Origin: Saccharomycopsis crataegensis
Taxonomy: Eukaryota; Ascomycota; Saccharomycetes; Ascoideales; Saccharomycopsidaceae
DNA length: 64,000 bases
Assembly (NCBI RefSeq): GCF_037102585.1
Contig: NW_027043830.1
Location: 1-64,000, forward strand
Direction: 5' to 3'
Shown: positions 1 to 10,311 of the stretch, one piece after another
Position numbering within the stretch: position 1 is the stretch's first letter
Layout: every line of letters starts with the position of its first letter
Notes under the pieces: model-generated
Told to the model about the DNA's origin: nothing
Seen by the model: the letters and a program-made list of their open reading frames with translations, nothing else
Databases searched by the model: none
Position numbers and translations under genes: made by a program

Positions 1-3000
1 GAACACCAGATGCCACTTAATTGGAATGACAAGTATAAGATGAGTTTTATCGTGAGAAACGTGGCTCAAGATACTTTTAGAAGTTTTTCTTCTTTTTCTG
101 ACTCCTTGCCGTCAGATATCTCTTATAGAGCCTTTAAGGCGCAAGTGCTTGCGCACTTTTCTAGAGTTGATATGGTTGACATTTTGGAAAGAACATTGTG
201 GACAATTGCGCAAAAAGGAAAAGCGCTTCTGTCCCACGTTGCTGAGTTTCAAGCGAATGTTGTGTACATTCCAGATTGGTCAGAACGTTCAAAAATTAAT
301 CGTTTTATCGATTCCTTGGACCCGCGTTTGCAGAAGCACATTGCAGATGCAGGACGCATTTATGAGAAATTAGATGATGTGATTTCTCATGCACTTAGTA
401 TTAATGATCTTACTGAAAGAACCATCCATACTCTGACTATCCCTATGCCGTCTACGTTTTCGCCTATGGATAGAGGTGGTCCGATGCCAATGGAATTGGA
501 TGCTTTGCAATCAGTACCAAGTTCTCGGGGAAACTCATATCCTCGCAAGTCTAGTGGTAAGATTGCCGCCCTCTGCAAGAAATTTAATCTCACCCAGGAG
601 GAGGTGAGGCTGTTGCTTATTCTTGGAAATTGTTTCCAGTGTAAAGGACACGGACATCAGAGCATGGACTGCCCTCGCCGTGGTGGTGGTGGGTCTGGTG
701 CTCGTTTGGCTCACCTTATGGATTGCGTCCAAGAGGAGGACCATGCAGTTCCATATGAGGATGTTGTTGCTTTCAAGGTTCCTGTTACTATGGGACCTGC
801 TGGGTTTGTTACCAAAGCTCTTATTGACTCTGGGGCGAGTTACAGTTTTGTGAATCCGTCGATTTTGCCTAAGCTCGGTTATGATAGTGCCGATCTTACT
901 AGGATTAGCCCAAGAACAATCAAGACTGCAACTAATCAGTATGATGCGGTAGACAGGTATGTGATTATCCCTGTTACATTTAACCATACTGTTGTGAAGA
1001 TCCGTTGTTATGTGCACCCGATTGTTTCACCTACTGTTATTGTGGGGCTTCCATTCATTAGAGAATATGCCCATCTTATTGATTTTGCTAATCTTACTGT
1101 GGGAGATGTGGGGGTGGACGATTTGGATGAGAAATCTATTGAAAGTATTAGTGCTATGGCTGCTCTTAGCCTGGGTCCTGTTGAGATAGACGATCCTAGA
1201 TTAGAGAAATTGTTGTTTGATTATGCGGATATTTTTGCGGAGAAGCTTGGGATTAATCAAGTTGTTGAGTCTCGGGGGGCAGATAATATCAGGCTTGAAC
1301 CGATGTCGGAAGAAGTTCCAACGACCCCGTATATTCCGAAGGTTAAGATTGCTCTTTTGCATGAGGTTAGAAATCATATTAGGCGTATGGTTGATTCTAA
1401 ACTTATTCAACCCTCTAACTCGCCTTATTCTTCACCTTTTCTAGTTGTCAAGAAGAAGACTGGGGAGATTCGTTTGGTTATTGATTTTCGTCAAATCAAC
1501 CTTTTATTGAAAAGGTTTAATCAGAACCTTCCCAGTTACGATGAATTGATCCAGATCTTTCTGGCCAATAAGGTGTTCTCAACCGTGGATTTAACGAAAG
1601 GCTTTCATCAACTTACCCTCGATGAGAATTCTAGTAGATTCACGGCTTTTGAGTTTGAAGGGCTCAAGTACGAGTACTTGAGATTACCCTTCGGACTCAC
1701 ATCAGCCCCTTCACACCTACAATCATACTTAGCCAAGAAAATATCACACCTTTCAACTGCCCGTAATTATGTTGATGATGTTCTCTTGGCGTCGCCAAAC
1801 AGGGAAGAGCATTTGGGTTTGCTCAAGCAGTTTTTTGATGTGTGTCGGGAGAACAAGTTGTTTTTGAAAAGGCTGAAATGCAGTTTTATGAGCTCTAAGG
1901 TTCGCTTTCTTGGTTGGGAAATTGGTCCGGATGGAGTTGAAATCCCTGATGATACTAGGGAAGTAATTCGGAAATTGAAGACCCCTGTGAATGCCAAGGA
2001 GTTGCAGAAAACTCTTGGATTCACGAATTATTTCCGTCATTTCGTTGCCAGCTATTCGGACTTAGTGGTTGAACTTTACCAATTTGTCTCCAAAAATCTC
2101 GAATGGGATATGGAGACAGTTTCCAAAAGGTTCGCTTCTTTGAAGCAAGCCTTGTTGGAAACCAAGGTACTTAGTGTTCCACTTTCGACTGATCCCGCTA
2201 CTGTATTTGTAATTGAGTCTGATGCTTCAGGAATTGCAATTGGGGGGGTATTGAAACAGTTAATCCCTGGGTCCGATGAGCTGCAAATTGTTGGTTATTA
2301 CCTGCGGAGCCTTTCAATCCACGAAAAGAATTATCCAATTAGAGATAAAGAACTTTTAGCCGTTGTCTACTTATTAGACAAGACGGCCCATTTGATATTT
2401 GGTCATAGAATTGTGGTAAAGACCGATCACCAATCCTTGTCGGTGTTGCTTAAAGGAAATAAGGAAGCTGAAAATGACAGGGTTAAAAGATGGATTACTA
2501 AACTCGCTGAGTTTGATATTGTGTTAGAATATGTCAAGGGTACAACAAATGAGTTAGCTGATTACCTCTCTCGTTATGTGGGGGCTTTGGAATCGGTAAT
2601 CCCTGCAGTTAATTTAACTGAAGCAGAAATCAAGGCTTCGATTGAATCGGATGAGTATTTTGCGGAGATTAGTAACAGTTTAAGGTTAATTGAGGACAAG
2701 GATAATAAAGCAAGTGATAATGCGAGCGATGTCGCAGAAACGAGAATTGATGAAGAAGATGTTAATGGTGATAGACTCGATGTGCGTCAGGGTATTTTGA
2801 AGAATTTTAAATTGATTGATGGTAAATTGTTTGGACGTACCAATCAATCTCCGTGGCGCCGGGTTGTTGGGGCGCTGCGGGCCCGTAGGTTAATTGAGTA
2901 TGAGCATGGCAGAATGCATGCTGGGATAACTCAATTATACCTCGGGCTATCTTCTAAGTTTTATATGCGAAATCTTATGAAGATTGTCACTGCAGTAGTT

Positions 3001-4212
3001 GGTGGATGTGATACTTGTTTGAGAACAAAAATACGCCAACACCATTCCCATCCTATTATGGCTGTTGATCCTCCAGGATTCACTTTCCAAAGAATTCTGA
3101 TTGATATGATTACTGGATTGCCGGAATGTGGAGGATGTGATGCTATCCTTACCGTTGTTGATGATTTTTCGAAATTTTCTATTTTTATTGGATGCAACAA
3201 ACAGATTGATACAATGGGTGTTGCTAAGGTGTTGTTCCATAATGTATTTGCGTATTATGGTATTCCGTGTTTTATTCGTTCTGATCGTGATATTCGTTGG
3301 GCTAATAGCATTGCCAAGGATATTTCGAAGATTATGGGATTTAAGTATCATCTCACGGCTGCTAACAACCCTCGTGGAAATGGTGTGGCAGAAGCCGCTA
3401 ACAAGAAGGTAGTACAGCTTCTTCGTACTTTTGTTTCTGAAAATAAAGGTGATTGGTTGAGTTATTTGGCTGTGGCTCAGACTGCTATCAATTCATCTAT
3501 TCACTCGGCTACCGGTATTTCGCCTTTCCAAGCGGTTTTTGGTCGCCAACCGTTGCTTCAATTGTCTGAACCTCAAGTTGTTGATATTGCTCATCACCTG
3601 ATTAGTGAGTGGGGGAAGAGATTGAGGGCAATTCATTGGGCCGTTTCAGAACAATTATCCCTGTATCAGCACCGGATGAATATAAGTGCCAATGCAGGAG
3701 CAAGCTTTGATGATTATACAGTTGGTCAGTACGTGCTTGTGCATCGCGAAGCGTACACGAATAGTACTCGATACAAAAAAGTGACTGATGTGTATTTTGG
3801 TCCTTTTAAAGTAGTCAAGGTTATTAACAAGAATAGTTTTGAAATTGATTTACCGATATTAAACCTTAAATCAAGGGTGATTAATGCGAGGTTTTTACGT
3901 CCTTATTCGGTGCCTGAAGCTGCTTTTATTGATCTTCCCCGGACTGTTAATGAATTTAAAGCTAGAGCTTCTGAGGTTAATGGTATTTTAGGATATGATC
4001 CTGACACTAGGTCCTTTGATGTTACCTTTCGAATGGCTCGTCCTGGTCATTGTTTTACGGTCCCGGTTGATGTTTTTGTGGATAGTGTTCCACTGGGTTT
4101 ACAGAAGAACCTCTATGAGACCATTAAGGACTTCTATGGTTCTTCTAGTATTCCTATCTGTAGAAAACCGTTGTTGGGTCGTTCCTTTCAAAGTTTGAAT
4201 AGAAGATCTTGA
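1..4212 (+). CDS. Gag-Pol polyprotein of Ty3-like family G1, partial at window start
   Basis: The reading frame is open from the first base and lacks about 90 N-terminal residues found in the whole copies. Order of domains: Gag, a CCHC knuckle (CFQCKGHGHQSMDC), an aspartic protease (LIDSGAS), reverse transcriptase with YVDD, RNase H (DKELLAVV, TDHQSL) and integrase (CDTC zinc-finger end, SDRD, and NNPRGNGVAEA around the catalytic Glu). The order protease-RT-RNase H-integrase places it in Ty3/gypsy. Gag and Pol share one frame, unlike the two-frame layout of classical Ty3. Such proteins form the virus-like particle, copy the RNA and insert the cDNA. Confidence 0.93.
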   Translation, partial: EHQMPLNWNDKYKMSFIVRNVAQDTFRSFSSFSDSLPSDISYRAFKAQVLAHFSRVDMVDILERTLWTIAQKGKALLSHVAEFQANVVYIPDWSERSKINRFIDSLDPRLQKHIADAGRIYEKLDDVISHALSINDLTERTIHTLTIPMPSTFSPMDRGGPMPMELDALQSVPSSRGNSYPRKSSGKIAALCKKFNLTQEEVRLLLILGNCFQCKGHGHQSMDCPRRGGGGSGARLAHLMDCVQEEDHAVPYEDVVAFKVPVTMGPAGFVTKALIDSGASYSFVNPSILPKLGYDSADLTRISPRTIKTATNQYDAVDRYVIIPVTFNHTVVKIRCYVHPIVSPTVIVGLPFIREYAHLIDFANLTVGDVGVDDLDEKSIESISAMAALSLGPVEIDDPRLEKLLFDYADIFAEKLGINQVVESRGADNIRLEPMSEEVPTTPYIPKVKIALLHEVRNHIRRMVDSKLIQPSNSPYSSPFLVVKKKTGEIRLVIDFRQINLLLKRFNQNLPSYDELIQIFLANKVFSTVDLTKGFHQLTLDENSSRFTAFEFEGLKYEYLRLPFGLTSAPSHLQSYLAKKISHLSTARNYVDDVLLASPNREEHLGLLKQFFDVCRENKLFLKRLKCSFMSSKVRFLGWEIGPDGVEIPDDTREVIRKLKTPVNAKELQKTLGFTNYFRHFVASYSDLVVELYQFVSKNLEWDMETVSKRFASLKQALLETKVLSVPLSTDPATVFVIESDASGIAIGGVLKQLIPGSDELQIVGYYLRSLSIHEKNYPIRDKELLAVVYLLDKTAHLIFGHRIVVKTDHQSLSVLLKGNKEAENDRVKRWITKLAEFDIVLEYVKGTTNELADYLSRYVGALESVIPAVNLTEAEIKASIESDEYFAEISNSLRLIEDKDNKASDNASDVAETRIDEEDVNGDRLDVRQGILKNFKLIDGKLFGRTNQSPWRRVVGALRARRLIEYEHGRMHAGITQLYLGLSSKFYMRNLMKIVTAVVGGCDTCLRTKIRQHHSHPIMAVDPPGFTFQRILIDMITGLPECGGCDAILTVVDDFSKFSIFIGCNKQIDTMGVAKVLFHNVFAYYGIPCFIRSDRDIRWANSIAKDISKIMGFKYHLTAANNPRGNGVAEAANKKVVQLLRTFVSENKGDWLSYLAVAQTAINSSIHSATGISPFQAVFGRQPLLQLSEPQVVDIAHHLISEWGKRLRAIHWAVSEQLSLYQHRMNISANAGASFDDYTVGQYVLVHREAYTNSTRYKKVTDVYFGPFKVVKVINKNSFEIDLPILNLKSRVINARFLRPYSVPEAAFIDLPRTVNEFKARASEVNGILGYDPDTRSFDVTFRMARPGHCFTVPVDVFVDSVPLGLQKNLYETIKDFYGSSSIPICRKPLLGRSFQSLNRRS

Positions 4213-4222
4213 CGGGGGGAAT

Positions 4223-4381
4223 TGTTGTAGTATGGTTTGAGCTATTGGTTATAGGCAATGATACACGTGCTCATAACCATAAGCTCATAACCATTAGTAT
4301 ATAATTATAGTCGTCGATTATGAAAAGTTTTCAATATATATGATCTCTGGTTCTTCAGAGAGTAATACTAAATCAATCCTA
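4223..4381 (+). repeat. 3' LTR of G1 copy 0, left piece
   Basis: Begins TGTTGTAGTATGG and follows family G1 LTRs to AATCCTA at 4375-4381, where the SINE-like insertion begins. AATCCTA recurs at 10017-10023 as the target-site duplication. Confidence 0.93.
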
Positions 4382-4561
4382 TTTTTTTTTTTTTATAAAG
4401 TCCCTATATTTAACTACTAAGAGCTATATAGGTCATCGCACTTTTTATGTACGGTTATTATGATCAATTATGCGCAGCTATGGCGACTTATTTGGTATCC
4501 GTTTTCTCCCAATATTTTGTTGAGTTGACAATCCAAAGTCATATATTGGGTTTTGTACAGA

Positions 4562-4616
4562 TGGCTCAACGGTTAACACGGGTATCAATGTGTTGAATAG
4601 ATCCCCGGTTCGAGTC
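4562..4616 (+). promoter_or_regulatory. tRNA-like Pol III A-box/B-box segment in LTR A
   Basis: A box TGGCTCAACGG (4562-4572) and B box GGTTCGAGTC (4607-4616) match the consensus forms TRGYNNANNNG and GWTCRANNC at normal tRNA spacing. The T stem pairs partly here and fully in other LTR A copies. No acceptor stem or nearby T-run terminator is seen, so this is a tRNA-derived or tRNA-mimicking segment. It is kept in the LTR A copies at 9309, 42030, 56793, 57183, 58356 and 63119. Confidence 0.6.
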
Positions 4617-4715
4617 TCGGATAAGACGGTTTATTTACCATGGCTGAGCAATATATAATCTGCATGTGATTATGACTCAGCCTAATAATTAGTCATTGTG
4701 CATATGATTAATCAT

Positions 4716-4730
4716 CTAGAATGTTCTAGA
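4716..4730 (+). promoter_or_regulatory. Heat-shock-element-like palindrome in LTR A
   Basis: CTAGAATGTTCTAGA contains GAA-nn-TTC-nn-GA, close to the three-unit Hsf1 site. It lies about 40 bp upstream of TATAAATA in LTR A and occurs in every LTR A copy. Confidence 0.5.
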
Positions 4731-4884
4731 TGGATGTATGATTACAAATCATATATATTGGTCTTATTATAAATATGGGGCCTCTCCCCATAGTTTGAGT
4801 TTATATTTTGTTATTTAAATAGTTAGTTAGTCAAGAAGAATAAGAATAATAACAAGGATAGTTTGATAGTATTTGTTATTGGTA

Positions 4885-7800
4885 ATGACTACTGTAACTA
4901 GGGTTACAAAACTTCAACAGGTTATGAGTTCAAATGCTCTTACTTCGTTTGCTGCTGATGAAAAGTTGAAAGGTTCATCAAACTTCTATGATTGGTTTAC
5001 ATTGATCAGTGTCAAGATGAAGATGAAAGGTCTTGGGTTATATGCTTATTTGATCAATGGAGAGACCGGAACTGACGGTCTGGAAGACTCAAACGAAGTT
5101 GCTCAATTGGTTGCTACTATGGATGAAATTATCTCTACGGTTGTCTTTAACAGTATCACTGGCGCTGCTTTGACTAAGGCCTCGGAATTCGATGGTACCG
5201 GCAGAAACTTGTTTATGTTTCTCAAGGAGGCCTATGGTACTTTGACTGTTACCAATGCTGTGGGTATTATTTGTGATTTAATGGACAACAAATGGTTGAA
5301 AACTAAAGAAGGAAAAGTGGAACACTTTATTGATGCTTTTAATCATTTCAAGAACACTGTTGGTAAATTGGACGGAAGCACTGTGCTTTGTGCATTGTTC
5401 TTGGGTTTGGGCCAGAAGGCTGGTTTCGGTAATAGCCTCTCTAGAGAAGTCATGACAGCCTACGAGTCCAGAAATGGCAGAACTATTGGTAATGTTGACC
5501 TCGGTCTTGTTCAGGATTTAACAAGAGAGATCATTGGAGATAAAAGTATTGCGTCTACTAGTATTGAGAGTCCGGAACCGGTTTTCGCCACCAAGAAGCA
5601 ATACAAGTGCTTCAATTGTGGGAAGCCTGAACATTTCAGAAGAGATTGCAAGGCTCCTAAGAGAGAGAAATTAATTGGCGATGGTAGGAATCCGTCACCA
5701 TCGTGGTATGCATTTATGGGAATGCATGGTAACAACTCCAGGGTGTATTTTGATTCAGGTGCCTCGCAACATATCTTAAACAATAAGAGCTTGTTCAAGA
5801 CGATCAGACCGTTTGGAGGAGAGATCTCCGGGATTGATGGCGGTGGTGTTGCTGTTGCAGGTATTGGGTCTGCGGAGTTCAAATTACGTGATAATACCAA
5901 TATTGAAATCAAAGATGCTTATTATGTTCCAGACTCAAAAGCCAACTTGATTTCCGTTTCCAAGGCTACTCTGAATGGTGCGAAATTATTGTTTGAAGGA
6001 AACAAAGTGAAAATGTATCCGGAAATGAAGGTTATTGGTACCAAGGATCCTCTGATGAATGGGCTTTACAGATTATCTACCGAAACTAATGGTGTTGCGT
6101 TTAAGAGTACCGACAAGGGTAGCCTCTGGCATGAGCGGCTAGGCCACCCTAGTGCAAACATCATGCAGAAGTTTAATAATATTTTCAACTTGGTAAAAGG
6201 GAAAATTAGTGGAACTAACAGCACCATTATTTGTGACTGTTGCTTGTCCACTAAAGGCGTTGTGAGAAAGCCAAAGAATGGTCAAGGTTCCAAACCAAAG
6301 AGACCTTTACAATTATTGCATATGGACGTTTGTGGTCCATTTAGTTATGGCTCTGTTGATTCGGCAAAGTATTTTCTCACCATAGTTGATGGTTATTCTA
6401 GGTGGGTAGAGGTTAGATGCCTTACCCATAAGTCAGAATGTACCTCTCAGATTATTGATTTCATCAACTATGCTGAAACGATGTTCAAATCACAAGGAAA
6501 AGAGTTCAAAGTTGGCACCATCAGAACCGATAATGGTGGTGAGTTTGTAACTATTGAGCTTCATGAGTATTTAAGAGGCAAAGGGATTGCCCACGAGTTG
6601 ACCGTCCCACACCATAGTTATCAGAATGGTACTGCGGAGCGGATGAACAGAACGCTCCAGGATAAAACGAGATCGTTGCTTATTGGGGCTTCGATGCCTG
6701 CCCAATTCTGGTCCGAAGGCGTTCGTACTGCTGCTTACTTGATCAATAGAACACCTTCGAGAATAATTGGTTTTCGGACACCATATTGTCGGTGGTTTGG
6801 TTACAATCCAGGATTGGATCATCTTAGAGTTTTTGGTTGCCTTGGATATGTTGTTGTCCCTCAGAAGTTGAGGTATGGAAAATTTGGTGCTACTTCGAAA
6901 ATGTGCATCATGCTTGGTTATGATAGAAACCGGTGTGCCTACAGGATGTTTGATCCTGAAGCCAACAGAATTATAACTGCTACCCAAGTCAACTTCGATG
7001 AGTCAAGGTATTATTATCAAGATGTGAAAGTGTCTTCCACTGCTATACCAGGAGAAGAGAATAGAGTTTCTGGCGGAGGCGGTCGTGTTGGTGGAATATC
7101 TGCTGCTCCAATTATTACGGATGAGCAATTGGTTGATGTTGATATCAGAAGGGTGAATAGTTCAGGATACCATGAAGATGAAACCGCGTCTCGGATCTCA
7201 GTTGATGATGAAAGTATGGTATCGGATATGAGTGAGTTTGGTGAAGAAGCTCCAGCTGAAAGAGATGGGTCTACCAAGGATGTTGAAATGACTATGGTTG
7301 AAACCAAGGAGTATGGGGACGGAGAATTGATTCCCTCAAAAGTTTATGATGATGCTTTTCAGTTGGTTACTGCTACGAAAAGAAAAAAGATCATCAGGTT
7401 CTAGAGTCAAGGAAAGCAGGGGTATAATTAAGAGAAACCCATTTGGTATTTTGGCTGAAATAGAAGAACAGCCTGACACATTCAGCTCAGATTCAGAGAG
7501 GGAAAGTGTTACTGAGAAACCACAAAGAAAGAAGTTCAGGAATACAAGAAATTCAGAAGAGTTGACTTCGTTTGTTCCAAATGGCAGTAGCAATGATGAC
7601 TTGGTGGTTTCGAAAATTGAGCCTCATATTGAAGAGCCAAGTGATTGTGATGAAGAATCAGAACTGAATGATGATACCAAAAGCAAGTTGTTAGAATACA
7701 AACCTGTGAATTACGTTGCTACATGCTTCATGGCTGGTGAAGCTGACGCTATATCTGGAGGAACTGATGTTCCTGGAAACTACAAGGAAGCTATGAAGAG

Positions 7801-9301
7801 CGATGAAAGAGTGGAATGGAAGCGCGCTTGTGACGAAGAAATAGCTGCTCACAAGGAGAATTCCACTTATGAATTGGTCGAGTTGCCGAAAGGAAGAAAG
7901 CCAATTACATGTCGTTGGGTCTTTGCAAAGAAAGATAACGGAGTCTTCAAGGGAAGACTTGTTGCTCGAGGATTCACACAGGTGAAGGGTATTGACTACA
8001 ATGAGACATTCTCACCTGTGGTGCGTTATGAATCTATCAGGTTGATGTTGAGTATCGCTGCCAAGAATGGAATGGCAGTTCATCAGATGGATGTTAAGAC
8101 TGCTTTTCTCAATGGGTTTCTTCAAGAAGAATTATACATGACACAGCCGGAAGGGTATGTGGTTAAGGGAAAAGAAACAATGGTTTTGAGATTGAAGAAA
8201 AGCTTATATGGATTGAAGCAAGCTCCCTTGGTGTGGAATGAGAGAATCCACAGTGTATTGTCGTCTCTTGGTTTTGTTAGAAACGGTGCTGAGTATTGTT
8301 TGTACTCAAGGAAATCGGAAAAATCATTTGTGATGGTTGCTCTCTATGTTGACGACTTATTGATAGCTGGTACCTCAGATTTTGCTATTGGAAAAGTCAA
8401 ATCTGAATTGATGAATGTTTTCAAGATGAAAGACTTGGGAGTTGTCAAGAAATTTTTAGGCATGAATATTTCTCAAGATGGCGGTGGTATCAACATGAGT
8501 TTGAAGGACTACATTGGTTCCATGTTGAAGGAATTTGGAATGGAGAATTGCAACCACGATAAGACGCCTACAATTTCTGGCCAAGAACTTACGTTGGTGG
8601 ATGCCAATGCTGAACCATGTGATGCTACAGCCTATAGATCTTTAGTTGGAAAATTGTTGTTTGCTGCCAATACTGTTAGGAGCGATATTAGTTATATCGT
8701 CGGTGTTTTATCAAGATATCTCAAGGAGCCAAAGGAGGTCCATTACAAGGCAGCTAAAAGAGTGTTGAGATATTTGAAAGGTACAAAAGAATTAGGTATA
8801 AGATATGAGGCTGGAGATAAAGGAGATGGTGAACTAGTTGGATATTGTGATGCTGACTGGGCTGGAGATAAGTCAGACAGAAAGTCTACTACTGGGTTTG
8901 TGTTCAAATATGCCAATGGTGCAATAACATGGAGGTCCAAGAAACAAGCAACGGTTGCTCTTTCTACAGCTGAAGCAGAATATATGTCTCTTAGCGAAGG
9001 TGTGAAAGATGCATTGTGGTTGAAACAGGTCTTTGAACAGTTTGGCCTTAACACTGGTGCAGTGAAGATTTATGATGATAACCAGGGGTGTATTGAAATG
9101 GCCAAACATCCAGCTTTCCATCACCGTACCAAACATATTGATATCAGGACTCATTTCATCAGGGATCACATTGGATCTGGGACAATTGATTTGCAATACC
9201 TTAATACTGGAATCATGGTTGCTGACATGTTCACTAAAGGTCTTGCTGCTCCTCAATTCATAGAGCTAAGAAAGCTTTGTGGTATGGTGACTTTGAATTG
9301 A
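4885..9301 (+). pseudogene. Gag-Pol of Ty5-like family A copy 1 (broken about once)
   Basis: The order of domains is Gag, CCHC knuckle (CFNCGKPEHFRRDC), protease (FDSGASQHIL), integrase (HERLGHP, LHMDVCGP, RTDNGGEF, HHSYQNG), RT (YVDDLLIAG) and RNase H (CDADWAGD). Integrase before RT identifies Ty1/copia. Translation is expected to start at the LTR-internal ATG. The protein would make particles and copy and insert the element. It alternates between stretches identical to copy 2 (58723-63111) and stretches clearly diverged from it, so it is a mosaic. Confidence 0.9.
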
Positions 9302-9308
9302 GAGAGGG

Positions 9309-9710
9309 TGTTGAGTTGACAATCCAAAGTCATATATTGGGTTTTGTACAGATGGCTCAACGGTTAACACGGGTATCAATGTGTTGAATAGATCCCCGGT
9401 TCGAGTCTCGGATAAGACGGTTTATTTACCATGGCTGAGCAATATATAATCTGCATGTGATTATGACTCAGCCTAATAATTAGTCATTGTGCATATGATT
9501 AATCATCTAGAATGTTCTAGATGGATGTATGATTACAAATCATATATATTGGTCTTATTATAAATATGGGGCCTCTCCCCATAGTTTGAGTTTATATTTT
9601 GTTATTTAAATAGTTAGTTAGTCAAGAAGAATAAGAATAATAACAAGGATAGTTTGATAGTATTTGTTATTGGTAATGACTACTGTAACTAGGGTTACAA
9701 AACTTCAACA
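9309..9710 (+). repeat. 3' LTR, family A copy 1
   Basis: 402 bp, with the same variants as the 5' LTR, preceded by the purine tract GAGAGAGGG and followed by the duplication TATTT. Confidence 0.93.
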
Positions 9711-10023
9711 TATTTTTGTTAACCCGGGAGTTTGGGTTGGAAAATGCAATGTTTTTGACTTGTAGCAACCTGTCACTATTTTTTTTTTTAGTCAGGGAGG
9801 AGGAAATCTTCGAAAGACACCAGCGACGCAACCTTACCGGTAGTGTGAGATTTGTACTCACTAAAACCCCCTTGTATCTTACCTTCAGAGTGGTATTACT
9901 CCTTACTCAGTTAGCGTACTGAGCGTGACCTGGTGGTTAATGCCGCGAGCGGGGTTCGAACACGCGACCCTTTCTTAGTCTATGGTTCTGCCCACTACGC
10001 CACCCAGCGCAGGTCTAATCCTA

Positions 10024-10068
10024 ACCTGTGACTAACTACATCTAGTATAGTCGCATCGTAATATAACA
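10024..10068 (+). repeat. 3' LTR of G1 copy 0, right piece
   Basis: Runs from ACCTGTGAC to GTAATATAACA, the normal end of the G1 LTR, after one AATCCTA duplication (10017-10023). Ten bases separate it from tRNA-Glu. Confidence 0.9.
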
Positions 10069-10078
10069 TCCATACCGT

Positions 10079-10150
10079 TCCGATATAGTGTAACGGCTAG
10101 CACGGTTCGCTTTCACCGAGCAAACCCGGGTTCGACTCCCGGTATCGGAA
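10079..10150 (+). tRNA. tRNA-Glu (TTC)
   Basis: A 72-nt cloverleaf. Acceptor TCCGATA pairs with TATCGGA, the anticodon loop reads CTTTCAC, and the T arm is GGGTTCGACTCCC. No intron. tRNA-Phe follows after only 10 bp containing TTTT, so the pair may be transcribed together. A G1 LTR ends 10 bp upstream. Confidence 0.97.
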
Positions 10151-10160
10151 ACTTGTTTTG

Positions 10161-10264
10161 GCGGATTTAGCTCAGTTGGGAGAGCGTTAGACTGAAGTAT
10201 TTACCGTGAGGTTTAAATGAGTATTGTGATCTAAAGGTCCTGTGTTCGATCCACAGAATTCGCA
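10161..10264 (+). tRNA. tRNA-Phe (GAA) with intron
   Basis: Acceptor GCGGATT pairs with AATTCGC; anticodon GAA sits in CTGAAG. An intron of about 31 nt (10198-10228) follows base 37, the standard yeast position. A T-run at 10265-10271 is a good Pol III terminator. Confidence 0.96.
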
Positions 10265-10311
10265 CTTTTTTTCGAAAAACTGTAGAGTCAATTTTGGCTT
10301 CTTTTTTGTTC

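Larger units (their letters stand above)
1..4381 (+). mobile_element. Ty3-like LTR element, family G1, copy 0 (5' part outside window)
   Basis: This is the 3' portion of a Ty3/gypsy-type element nearly identical to two whole copies further on. It holds most of the gag-pol frame, a purine-rich tract just before the LTR, and the first 159 bp of the 3' LTR, which starts TGTTGTAGTATGG at 4223. The remaining 45 bp of that LTR lie at 10024-10068, because a SINE-like element carrying a Ty5-like element has split it. The two LTR pieces add up to 204 bp, the length seen in other copies. The rejoined LTR ends 10 bp before tRNA-Glu. Confidence 0.93.
4518..4919 (+). repeat. 5' LTR, family A copy 1
   Basis: 402 bp. 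Contains a tRNA-like segment with A and B boxes (4562-4616), a heat-shock-element-like palindrome (4715-4730), a TATAAATA box (4768-4775) and a GGGG-CCTCT-CCCC hairpin just after it. The Gag start codon at 4885 lies inside the LTR. Confidence 0.93.
4518..9710 (+). mobile_element. Ty5-like (Ty1/copia) LTR element, family A, copy 1
   Basis: The element has 402-bp LTRs at both ends (4518-4919 and 9309-9710), a 5-bp duplication TATTT (4513-4517 and 9711-9715), and a purine tract just before the 3' LTR. LTRs begin TGTTGAGTT and end CTTCAACA, as in Ty5. The primer-binding site after the 5' LTR starts GGTTATGAG, complementary to the anticodon arm of initiator tRNA-Met, the half-tRNA priming known for Ty5 and copia. 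The two LTRs share variants not seen in copy 2, so insertion is recent. The coding region carries about one break. Confidence 0.93.
4382..10016 (-). mobile_element. tRNA-derived SINE-like element, split by a Ty5-like element
   Basis: Without the Ty5-like insertion (4518-9710 plus one copy of its TATTT duplication) this is about 440 bp on the minus strand. Its 5' end (9930-10016 on the plus strand) has a tRNA-like head: A box TGGCGTAGTGGG and B box GTTCGAACC, 29 nt apart, both matching Pol III consensus. The T arm pairs at 4 of 5 positions, but no good acceptor stem forms, so it is not a working tRNA. There is an internal A-run (about 9781-9790) and a terminal A-run (plus-strand T-run from 4382). 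The element is flanked by a 7-bp duplication, AATCCTA (4375-4381 and 10017-10023). Head, tail and duplication together indicate a SINE moved by LINE machinery. No second copy was seen here. Confidence 0.68.

Noticed and set aside
4562-4616. A functional tRNA gene inside LTR A
   Set aside because: A and B boxes are good, but no acceptor stem forms, the anticodon loop is oversized and no T-run terminator follows.
9930-10016. A functional tRNA gene at the head of the SINE-like element
   Set aside because: A and B boxes fit, but the acceptor ends do not pair and no clear anticodon arm forms.
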